A stretch of 64,000 nt of DNA from Psilocybe azurescens (Eukaryota; Basidiomycota; Agaricomycetes; Agaricales; Agrocybaceae). The notes beneath the pieces are model-generated. The model was not told the origin of the DNA, searched no databases, and saw only the letters and a list, made by a program, of their open reading frames with translations. The position numbers were made by a program, and so were the translations under genes. Where the stretch lies: positions 38,803 to 102,802 of the forward strand of contig JAJIRX010000926.1 of NCBI GenBank assembly GCA_023853785.1. Reading direction: 5' to 3'. Shown here one piece after another: positions 47,837-57,550 of the stretch; the first letter of the stretch is position 1; each line of letters begins with the position of its first letter.

Positions 47837-49415
47837 ATGTATGCCCATCCCCTATACCTTGCGTTGGGGATCTCTGCTCTGCGTACCTCACGCACTTGAG
47901 TCTTCGAAAGCGAGTTCGGAATGTCCAACCCGAAATTACATTCGTAAGACATTGGCTGCCTTGGTTCGGATGCGTACTTCAGTATGCGCGCTCTGGTCCG
48001 AGAGCTTTTTACAGGCATGCAGGCAAGTGTACAGTCTATATACCTATGTTCTTATCTATCTGACTATTTTGCCTTCGATTTTTAGTTTTGAACTTGGACC
48101 AATTTTTGGATTCCGCGCCTGCGGCCTACGAGTGATCATGATCTCGTCCCCAGGTGCCCTCAAAGATCTCTTCAAGCACGAGAGAAGAGGAGCATTTGCA
48201 GTAATAGAGAACCAGCAGATGCATACCATGGCTGGACATCATGCCGAGCCTGATAGATTCAAGCGCATCTACGAGCTATTACACCAAAGGGCATTCCGAA
48301 CGCTATATAGCGCATTTTCTCCTAGAGAAATCCTCCTACGCGGTCCACATATAAACGCAATCATCCTCCGTCAAATATATATCGCAGTAGACAGTGTCGA
48401 CGTCTGTGGCAACTTGTCCATGACTTTCTTCACTCGTCGCGTCGTCTTTCAAACCATAACCACCTTTTTCTTCGGTCCTCATTTTCCAGACATATTCGAC
48501 GACGGGAACTTACTGGATAGTCATATGGCCACGATAATGTACGGCCTGGAGGTCATCGTCCCTTCCGCAATACGTGCGCGAGAGAGACTGTACAATACTT
48601 TTGCGGCGCACCTAGCTCTGAAATGGGAAGAAAAGGGAGGCGGCTATCTGTATGGATCTGCCGACTTTGTATCAGAAATCGTAAGGGATATGAAGTCTGA
48701 CGATTTCTCTCGGGAGGAAATTCCACGATATATGATTCCGATCCTGTGGGGTGCAACCTCCAACCTCATGAGCGTTTGTACATGGGTAATGGGCCACCTT
48801 TTGGGAGATAGCCGTGTGTACAAGTCCGTAGAGCATGAGATACGCCTCGCCACGGATCAGTTGACGCCCGACGACATACTCAGCAGGGACTTCAAAAATA
48901 TGGTACCAAATCTTAACTCGGTGATTGAAGAGGTCCTACGAACAAAAACGCAGGTTCCGTTGATGCGTGTTGCTCAGAGAGACGTAATCTTAATGGATGA
49001 AAATCGAGAAATATATATCCGCAAAGGTGATTTTGTTGCGCCAGATGCTCCAAGCCTGAGCCTATCGTCAGAACAATTCGACCACCCTCACAGTTTCAAA
49101 GCGGACAGATTCATAAGCTCTACAGCAGGCGGGGCGCTATACGTGTTCGGTGCAGGGCAACATGCCGTACGTGAGACCCATATTATTATTCCTTCTTTAA
49201 TTGATTGCTCTCCCTAGTGCGCGGGGAAGCATCTAGCCATGCACATCATTCGCATGGTTGTCATTCTCAGCATACACTCCTTTGATATAAATCTAAGCGT
49301 TGCTTCGGACAAAGTTCTAAAAGCCAACCCAATCTCTTTCTCTCCTTGGCTAAAGACGGCCAATGATCTCGTTATCAACCTTTCCCCGCGTAGCACTACA
49401 TGTACGAAGGAATAG
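47837..49415 (+). CDS. Cytochrome P450 with CYP7/CYP8-like I-helix
   Basis: The start at 47837 gives MYAHPLYLALGISAL, a membrane anchor preceded in frame by a stop at 47804. The next frame (one base missing near 47880) has LTHLSLRKRV and HWLPWFGCVLQYARSGPRAFY, the usual P450 lead-in. The large exon has GPIFGFRACGLRVIMI, the I-helix region PILWGATSNLMSVCTWV, the K-helix EEVLR and a DRF motif (FKADRF). The heme loop is split by an intron after FGAGQHA and resumes CAGKHLAMHI, giving F-G-A-G-Q-H-A-C-A-G with the axial Cys. The I-helix lacks the usual acidic-Thr pair and instead resembles CYP7/CYP8 (sterol 7-alpha-hydroxylase and prostacyclin synthase) and related fungal P450s. It ends at 49413-49415. 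The substrate is unknown; a sterol or oxylipin-like lipid is an inference. Confidence 0.8.
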
Positions 49416-50307
49416 TACTTGTGTGTAAAGCATTGCACACATTGAATTCTTGCGGTAGACCACTTGCAGATTTTGCCCTTATGCTGCAGCTGAATAAAAG
49501 GAAGGTATCATGGATATTTGGACCGTCGAGAAACCAAAAATATGCGAGATACAGACAGACTTTAGGATTACAGGGAATATAAGTTTTTGTCCTGCATCCA
49601 GACGGCCCAGATCAATTCCCGTAAATATCGGGTGCTCTGTAGAACAATTTGTTTCATCGGAAGTTAATGAGTGTATCCCCGTGCTTGATGCTTGTGTACA
49701 TTCCATATTGTAAAAGTTCCGCATCGATGTGTATTTGCTTTCCTTTTTAGAGTTTAAAGGGGTGTTACACCCGTCAGGCTAAGTTCACCTGCGATGGATA
49801 TCCTTGGATATCCTGGGAGATCAACTACGTGGCCGTGCCGATAGTAGCATGGCTGATACTTATGTACTCCTTCTGTAAGAACAGCTAATGCCCGCATGAT
49901 GTCCATGTCTGTGTCCGCTTCTCTTCCACCAGTGGGCGATTGATTCAATCCGAATATAGACTTTCAATCTCGATGGTTCAATTGTGTGATACGGTCTCCT
50001 TTGGCATATTCCACCGTTACATCAGAATTGTGATTGAAAGGATGATATGAGATAATGATGACCAGTGGAGAAGAGGTTGCGGGAATGCACTGGTCTGGAG
50101 AACGACTCTGGAAGCTAAAGGCTATAAATAGCACACACAGCTGTTGGAATGGAGCTTGCCGGGGAAATCAAATTGCCTTCAGTTACTCTTGACTGCTTCA
50201 GATGCTGATTTCCTCACAGGCGCTGGTAAAAACCTATATGAAGACGACATTACGAGCCTTTCAGTCAAACCTCAAATTTATCGCATCCCAACCAAGCCTA
50301 TTCTCCT
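49416..50307. other. Intergenic, no gene supported
   Basis: Short open frames on both strands (for example 49479-49724 and 49754-49948, minus) have no recognisable content. The right end should hold the promoter of the membrane protein gene at 50308. Confidence 0.45.
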
Positions 50308-51397
50308 ATGAACACCACGACGAATTCAAACACTACCACCGACATCCAGCTCCCTCCTGCAGTGGCAGCATACATCGACGGTATAAGACCGGCGGTGTAT
50401 ATTTTACTTGTTTGCGCTGTGTGGCTGGGAGTCACAATACCTTGCTAATAGTGCTCTTCTATACGTCCTCGAAAGCTCTACGAAGGTCGGCAATATTTAT
50501 TAGCAATGCGATTGGAATCAGCATTGGCGTTGCCCTAGGGATTTTGAATGTTGCAATTCAGGCAAGTGACATCTATATACGAGAGCAGAAAGCTCCCATT
50601 TATGCACTCTCGACATAAATTGTCATACAGACGGACGGACTTCTGAATCCTCTAAAGGGTCTCAATCGGGCTGAAGTCCTGGTATATACTTATATTATCA
50701 CGATAGTCGGTCTCTTCGTGGACTCTGTCCTCTTCTTCAGAGTCGCGGTAGTGTTCCCTAGAAGCACTACTTCCACACGCATGTGGTTTGGGATAATGGT
50801 TCCCCTCGTTCTTTTCAAACTTGCCCGACTTGCGAACATAGTCGTATTCATGTGCCAGTTCGCTTCGGTAACCAAACCATTGGCTCAGGATACTTCGCAA
50901 TATGAGCCCGCCGTTAGACATCTAGTTGGCTCGACAATAGAGTGGTCCTTGCAATTGGTAGACAATACGTAAGATATATACCACAAACCCTTCACAGCAG
51001 ACTACATTCAACTGATTAATTTTGTGTTCACCAGGATGTGCTCGTGTTTATTCCTTTGGAGGCTGAGGGCCAACAGATCAGATGACTTCACGACAATATC
51101 GAGGCTAAGTATGAAATGTGAGTGTCAGCCCGGTTTAATCCTCTTCATCTGATGACCTGAATCGCCTGGCTATCAGCTTCATATCCTGACGCACTTGCTG
51201 CGCTGTTCTGGATTGCAGCAACAAATTTCGTGTTTCCCTGCGTGGTCGACGTCGTACTTCTCATTCTCTTCTTCAAGGACCCTAATGGAACCCATTATTT
51301 GATTGTGATTGTATCCAACATCTATATTCAAATAATAGGGGTACTTTTTGCGACAGTCTGGCGAGCCACACGGCAAGGGCGCACCCCAAGGACATAG
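50308..51397 (+). CDS. Polytopic membrane protein, paralogue of 46243-47158
   Basis: The start at 50308 gives MNTTTNSNTTTDIQLPPAV, an Asn/Thr-rich N terminus with sequons that suggests an extracellular end. Membrane segments follow: YILLVCAVWLGVTIP, SNAIGISIGVALGILNVAI, VYTYIITIVGLFVDSVLFF, FGIMVPLVLFKLARLANIVV, LAALFWIAATNFVFPCVVDV and IVIVSNIYIQIIGVLFATVW. One base is missing near 50438-50443, just after the first segment. The first intron starts GCAAGT after NVAIQ and ends ATACAG, a GC-AG intron. Two further introns are standard GT-AG. It ends at 51395-51397 with QGRTPRT. The number and order of helices suggest a seven-helix protein, but I know no function for the family. Confidence 0.6.
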
Positions 51398-52341
51398 CTG
51401 GCCCCTTCCCACGCGATGTGTCGATTGAATTCGCCCGAAATGTTGGTATAAATACCAGTGGCGATGTAGGCACGATTGGGTCGATAAATCTTGTTAGTTC
51501 GAATTTGGGAAGCTCCGGTTTAACATCGGGCTGAAAGAAAGCGAGACCAATACATAATGGGCCGGTCAGATCATAATATGTGGAATAGGGAAGGTCAAGG
51601 GTTACACCATCTATGTCGTATGTATGGTATATCATTGTTAAAAATCGTTACTGGGGAGATGGGAGAGACCGTTACAGATAGATATCCAACAGTTTGACGA
51701 ATTCTTATTCAACAAGCTCGCAATCAAACCACAGAACATGACCAAGAGGGAAAGCAGGACATCCAACGGTGCACCTGGGCCGTCAGGAAGTTTGTCAGCC
51801 ATCATACTAGCGAGGGTTCTTGCAATCCTGACTCGTACGTATTTTGAGGCCGGTGGTGATTGGATTGGACTCGAAGATGTATCCCACTAAGGCCCTCGTG
51901 AGGTGGTAGATTCCACCCTAAATTCTGACCTGAGATGGCGGCTTTTTATCCCCCTTGCGGTGATCTTTCTACTGTACCTAGTTGAAACTGGAGGTTGAAA
52001 CGCCGGCCGTAATTTGGACGTTACGTACCCTACCTTTTTATGATACAACCTTTTGAAGAGTGACATTCCGTAACGATAACAAGCAGTGGCGAATATAGAT
52101 GAAATATTGAGGGCTCAGGATATCCTATTCTTCCTCTCTCTAGAAATGTCATGGCTTGTCACAATTAAAAAGGATGGAAACCCATGGTTTTCGTGCTATG
52201 CATCTATCATTTTCAGATCTGTAGACTACAACGTGAAGGTACCTTGGGTACAGAAAAATACGTCCTTACTACAAGCCATCTATCTACTAGTCTAACTCTA
52301 AGTCAATCGTTTTGCTTCGACATCAAGTCTCCGATCAGCTC
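51398..52341. other. Intergenic, one unassigned minus-strand frame
   Basis: A minus-strand open frame (51282-51635, 117 codons) overlaps the end of the preceding gene and begins MIYHTYDIDGVTLDLPYSTY. It is hydrophobic and proline-rich but unlike any family I know. A plus-strand frame at 52086-52295 is also unassigned. Neither is called as a gene. Confidence 0.35.
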
Positions 52342-53632
52342 TTAAATTGCCGGTGCTCCGGGATTCATGACCATGCCATCTGCACAAGTAGCATCAAAGG
52401 TTTCCAGTACGGCACGCGACCAGGCATCATAATTTTGTGGATCGCGGGGAAGGCTTGCTTGTTCGGCGTGCAAGAATTCTCCAGTAGCAATCTTACTGGT
52501 CGCTGCTGTACTGCACACACGTGGAATATGGATTCCATTCAAGTACCTCCCACGACGTTTTTGGTGGCCGTCAAAGGACAAGTACTGTCGGAAGGAAGCG
52601 AGATTCTCCATGATGGAAAGTTATCCTGCAAATTTTGCTGCAGTCGTTTTATTGGACGATCAACATCGTCAGTGTACCAAGCCTGCGAAGAGGACGAGTT
52701 TCCTATTGAATTTTAAGCGAGCTTCTACTTCCAAAATGTCATTAGTCTAATCTCACCAATACCGGATGAAAGGAATATCTGGTCGGAAGAACACGTTGAG
52801 GCTCCTTTCCCGTGAAGTTGCAGAAAACCGCAGGAAGAAGGGGGACATCCTAGTCGTTGGTGCTGCCATTCATATATAGCGACATTTGCGTCAAAGAAAG
52901 GTTCTTCCTACAGAAAAAGTGCATAGTGTCAAATCGCGTATGTAGGGTTGCAAAACGAATGAATTACGTCATTATGTGCTGGATCCGTTCGATAGTAATC
53001 CTGGGAAGCTGAAACTGGAAGAATACAATTTGAATTGTTCAAGTAGGCCGTGCGGGTACGTCCGGTTACGAGGAGGCTATTAGAGCCTGTGGACTGGAAG
53101 ATATATGCGGCTTGTTGGACGGTGCCAAGATCATAACCTGGATGGGGGCCGAAATATGGACACTTCGAGAAACTAGCGGTCGAAATGCTGGAACGATCAT
53201 AAAACCCCATCCCTTGACGTAAGTACCAGACCTCGAGGCCGTCTCATACAAAACGCAGAAATCTCCAAATGGCTCAATGGCATACAAGCCTTGGAGAGAC
53301 AAAGGAACTGATGTCGCAGAACAATCCCCGTCGACCGAGAGAAGGGTAGTCACCGCGAGTTTCCAATCTCTTCGTTGGCTTCCAACAGGCTGGGCCAGAC
53401 TGTATGTTGTGTTGTCATAATACAAATGAGGAACAGTGAACGTATCCAAGCATGAAACTAGAGCCGTGATAGTTGGTGAGGTACGAATGCATGAGCCTGG
53501 CGACAGGTCGAGATCGGCTTGCAGGCCTAAAAGCCATAGGAGTGAATAAAATATGGGCTGGAGTATGTCGGTCCAGCGATCTAATATGGTTTGCATAGTG
53601 CGTTTGTGCTCTTGTTGGAGTGAAATGACCAT
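52342..53632 (-). CDS. Conserved protein of unknown function with HPG..D and GRTRTA motifs
   Basis: The start at 53632 gives MVISLQQEHKRTMQTILDRW, and a downstream ATG would place a hydrophobic leader (YSLLWLLGLQADLD) near the N terminus. Conserved-looking blocks include GSCIRTSPT, GDFCVLYETASRSG, GWGFMIVPAFRPLVSRSVHISAPHPGYDLGTVQQAAYIF, SLLVTGRTRTAYLN, DPAHND, FFDANVAIYEWQ, CGFLQLHGKGASTC and GEFLHAEQASLPRDPQNYDAW. I have met this arrangement in fungal and bacterial conserved hypothetical proteins, without a known activity. Two missing bases are implied, at the run 53144-53148 and at 52549-52551. Two small introns lie between 52920 and 52670. The conserved His, Asp and Cys residues would suit a secreted hydrolase or metal-binding protein, but that is inference. 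Confidence 0.55.
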
Positions 53633-54540
53633 GAACCGAGAACTTCAACTTGAAGCGAGGAGACTATTTCCAATGCCTCATGTGACCCCGGTTTTAACCA
53701 AGAATCCGGAATGCTTGATTTGTTGACCTTGGTTTATCACATGTGACAGTAGTGACTATCGTGACTGCGGGAGTATCGATAGCTTCGTACTGACACACGG
53801 AATGTATATGGTAGTGAGGCTTAAGCACTGAATAGACAGGTATAAATGCTAGTTATTCACTGGGGGATTGTATCTAGAACATGGCCTGTATTTATACTGT
53901 AGAATAGAGTCCTAAGACTATGTAAAAGGGTCTAGATAAAAGAGGTAATATTCAGGGTTATTGGTAAGGAATGGTTTCAGATGAAAAGGGATAGTAAAGA
54001 ATGGAGAGGTATAACTCGTGTATAGGTCGACGGAATGGAATGAAGTCGAAATTAAAAGATAAGATAAAGAGACAGATAATCAGTCAGTAAGGAAAGTACC
54101 GGATCGTCACATACGCCCTCCGGATATTGTGCAACAATGCCCTATAAATAAATTTCGAAATGTGTCGTCTAGAAGTTGAGGTTGGAAGAAGGTCCTGCCG
54201 AGGGAGTGTCCACCATGGCGAAGTCGGAATAAATTTGTTGTGATTGAGAAAACCGAGTATGCTTGCCGTTGTTGGAATGAAAGATTTGGTGCCCGTCTTG
54301 CGTAAATGAGTGCATTCGCGGAAATATCTTGCGTCTAGCGAGTAATAAAAGATGTGTTTAAAGAAGAATTTCCTGTGTCCACCGGGACAGTGTGCACGAT
54401 TCGCCGAATGAGAATTCCGTGAGAGTGGTAGGGGAATTATAAATGTTTGAGGTGAGAGGGAGCGTGCGGCGTGATGTATGAGAAATAATAACGGCGGAAG
54501 CGTTGTTGAGAGTTCGAGAAGCCGGAAATGATATGTTGTT
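53633..54540. other. Non-coding, purine-rich, no gene supported
   Basis: The plus strand becomes strongly A/G-rich (for example 53940-54080), which opens several low-complexity frames on the minus strand (54084-54853). They look compositional, not coding. Confidence 0.45.
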
Positions 54541-54680
54541 GACGATGGTAAAAGGAATGACGACGATGGCATGGAGCGTGGAGAGACTGAAGGACAACAA
54601 TAGAGACGTTGACGATGGCAAAAGGAACGACGACGATGGCATCGGGCGTGGAGAGACTGGAAGGACGACGAGAAATATTG
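54541..54680 (+). repeat. 70-bp tandem duplication
   Basis: Two adjacent copies begin GACGATGGTAAAAGGAATGA and GACGATGGCAAAAGGAACGA and share GACGACGATGGCAT and GCGTGGAGAGACTG. The period is 70 bases. A shorter third match precedes them (GTTGACGATGGT). It lies in the purine-rich stretch. Confidence 0.75.
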
Positions 54681-55139
54681 GCAGGGATTAAAGGAGCGAT
54701 ATAAAACGAAGCAGGATTGGAAGGAGTGACTGGAGGTCTCTGAAAACGAAGGAAAGGAGAGACATTGATAGTAATAGAGAAATAAAAATGATAGAGAGAG
54801 AGAGCTAGTGGAAAGAATGAAAAGTTCAGAAATGAAAGAGTGGAATATGGCATGATGACTTTGCCGAATAAAAGTCTACACTAAAGTTCGTGTCCGTGGA
54901 GATAGAAGGTAGAAGAATAAATGTTAAGCATGAGTTAATGGATGAATGGAAGCATCGATGCAGGGAGGTACTGCGAAAGGGTTCAAACTAATAAAATAAA
55001 GAGGAAATTGGAATACGAAGCAGCAAGTACATTACTGAATATTCTCGCCCTCCGTTTGGAGTACACTACGAGACAGTTAGAATCAGTGGTCCAACAATGG
55101 ACACTCAAAATGAATGGCGCCTAACGGCATACTATCTAG
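54681..55139. other. Non-coding, left flank of the transposon nest
   Basis: No gene is supported. The boundary of the old minus-strand retroelement on this side was not found; its pol region is absent here. Confidence 0.4.
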
Positions 55140-55867
55140 AACTTCGATAAACTCATCGGAAGAGCATGTACTCGCATCGTCCTCCGTAGTAGGTTGTAAA
55201 TTGTATGCGGATATCCCAGGTGGTTTACTACCACTATATTTTACAGAGCTTCCTTGAGGGCAGTTGCGAGAAAGATGGCCGGGTTCATTGCAACGGAAGC
55301 ATCTCCCAGTTGCTATTCTATCCGCATCGTCCTCTTCAGGCTGTCTGTTTTTAATTCAAATTTCTTAATGTAGGTATGGGACCTGGAACGAGATTCTTCA
55401 TTATTAGATTTTTATCCTTGTCCTCATATGAAGTATTCATTGTATAACTACTGTCCTGCTTGTCGGAGGCAGTTTTATATTCATGCCGAGATCCAAAGTA
55501 ATCCCGGCGCTTATCCTGTGAGCGTGTTTCACGATTATGCGAGGTTGAGTGCCAGGGCGGATCTCTATTATATTGACCCACATTTTCCGAAATCTCAATG
55601 ATTTCAGCTTGACTAACGACTTGATCCCATGTAGATGAGTCCGGATGGAGACCGTTGCGCCATAATCCGCGCTGAAGATAATCAGCTGCTCCGTTCCAGA
55701 AGCGGTTCACAAGGTCGCTCTCGGTTAATGACCCGAGCAAATTATATCGCTCTTCAAGGTAATGTATATATTCGCTAACCTTACGGTTTCCTTGAGTTGC
55801 TTTTTCAAATTTCCTACGGATATTCTGCTTATAATCTATGGGAAAACAGTAATTGAATAACCCCTCT

Positions 55868-57550
55868 ACGGTTGCCGCCTGGGACATGGTCAACCTCAAG
55901 TCTGCGGACCTTCGATTTCCTTTCCGTTTTCGTCAGTTGGGGTCCTTTTGCAGCTTCTCCTGTGTGACCCATTGTGACATTTGATCTTTAGAATATCGCA
56001 CGATATCCGAGTTAATTTAATAGATTCAAATCCGATTATGTACAGTGCTCGGCGACACGACTATTAACTAAGGGGCAATACTATCCCTTACCTGTTGTTC
56101 GGTTTGACCACATGTTCGTTTAGACACCCTTCCCCTCCTCTCCTTGTCTCAAAATTTGGTATATATACTTTTGTAGGCTCATTATTATTGAATATAAATT
56201 TTAATTCAACAAAAACGGAGTACATTAAGAGAAACCGAAGGATGAAGAAAAAGACCTCCATCAACCCCATCACAGCCATCAAAAACGGCATATCGGCGGC
56301 GCGTAAAAGTCGATGAGAAGTCGATTGAACGCAATTCAATGCATGTGGTAATACGTACCGGCTTCTCGTCGGCATATGGCGGAGTTTTATATTTTTGATG
56401 AAAATCATTGATGAGTGATCACAAAACGAACAAATGATCAAAACGAACAACAGGTAAGGGATAGTATGTCGAGAGAGGTACAATACACTAGGGAGTTGGG
56501 ACTTCATGTGCAATAACTCAAACTCTAATCCAAATTGAACAACAAGGTGAGGATAAAGCAACTAGATGGAAAAGCAATGTAGATCTCAGTGTTGAAATTG
56601 AAAGAGTAGTAGTGCAGTAAGTGATTATAATACACATGATATGTGGAAAACAGAAGAGACTACATTGGAAAGGACATGCCATGAGAAATCAACGAGGTGG
56701 TCGACTCGAAGGAGGGCTGAAGTGAGTCCAAGTCCGAGTCCGAGTTGTGTGTAACCAATGACCATGACGATTACTTGTTGGTGTTTGCAAACTTTGTAAA
56801 TTGGCCAATATATCTATCAATTATTCACCAATTATATTTAAATCTTTACCGACAGAAAGCATGCTTTCTCAGCTATATGTTCATATTTTTACTTTTGATA
56901 AAGTTGATGTTTACGGTGAGGAATTGAAGAAAAGCAAAGGATCTAGTGTTTACACTAGCTGTCACATGCAGGTCACGGTCAATCCCATCAGAATCGTGAT
57001 GGATTTTTGAACTCCTGTGTGCATTGGAGTTTAACCTTTTTGACCGTTCTTGTGTCTCGTCATGCCAATCTAGTTTGCGTATTTCCTCAATACATATGCA
57101 TATGACCTCTAAAATTTGTGGAATACATTCTAAATGATTACATTTTTCCTGAGGAAAATAATCTGGAGAAAAATAAGCAATATTAAGATGGTGGAGTCAG
57201 ATTTTGATATTTTAATCATTTCATCACTACATTGTGTCTCTCATATCTAACTTAAAAGCATAAAATTTCAGAATAGTGTATATATAGTATGTCCTTATGA
57301 CATATGAAAAACTAGAATTAAATAAGCCACAATTGTAGAGCCGTAGGGCAAAAAGTGCCGACTTGCAAATACTGGGGCCCATGTAAACACCTAGTCACGT
57401 GATAATATCTAATAGATATCTGTCATAGGAATGGTACAGCAGTGACAAATGGAAAGTAACGCGGTTCCAAGACCCCATATACCCCTGTCAGATAACGCTA
57501 GATGGCGGATCAGTTGCCTTATGTTGACCATGTCCCAGGTGGCAACCGAC
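55868..57550. mobile_element. Non-autonomous terminal-inverted-repeat DNA element, 1,683 bp
   Basis: The ends are inverted repeats of about 27-28 bases: 55868-55894 (ACGGTTGCCGCCTGGGACAT...) and 57523-57550, whose complement begins GTCGGTTGCCACCTGGGACA. They are flanked by a near-perfect 8-bp target duplication, ACCCCTCT at 55860-55867 and ACCCCTCA at 57551-57558. The gag reading frame resumes exactly at the duplication, so both ends are well placed. No transposase-sized open frame exists inside. The 8-bp duplication is what hAT-type transposases make, but the ends do not show a classic hAT terminus, so the superfamily is left open. Confidence 0.75.
56081..56464. mobile_element. MITE-like inverted-repeat element with TA target duplication, 384 bp
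   Basis: The left end CTATCCCTTACCTGTTGTTCG and the complement of the right end agree at 21 of 21 bases, and a looser match continues to about 38 bases. The element is flanked by TA on both sides (56079-56080 and 56465-56466), the target used by Tc1/mariner-type transposases. It contains only a short frame (56095-56316). It lies wholly inside the 1,683-bp element. Confidence 0.75.

Noticed and set aside
54084..54853. Overlapping minus-strand frames rich in Ser, Phe and Leu
   Set aside because: They arise from an A/G-rich plus strand and a 70-bp tandem duplication; there are no consistent splice sites or domain words.
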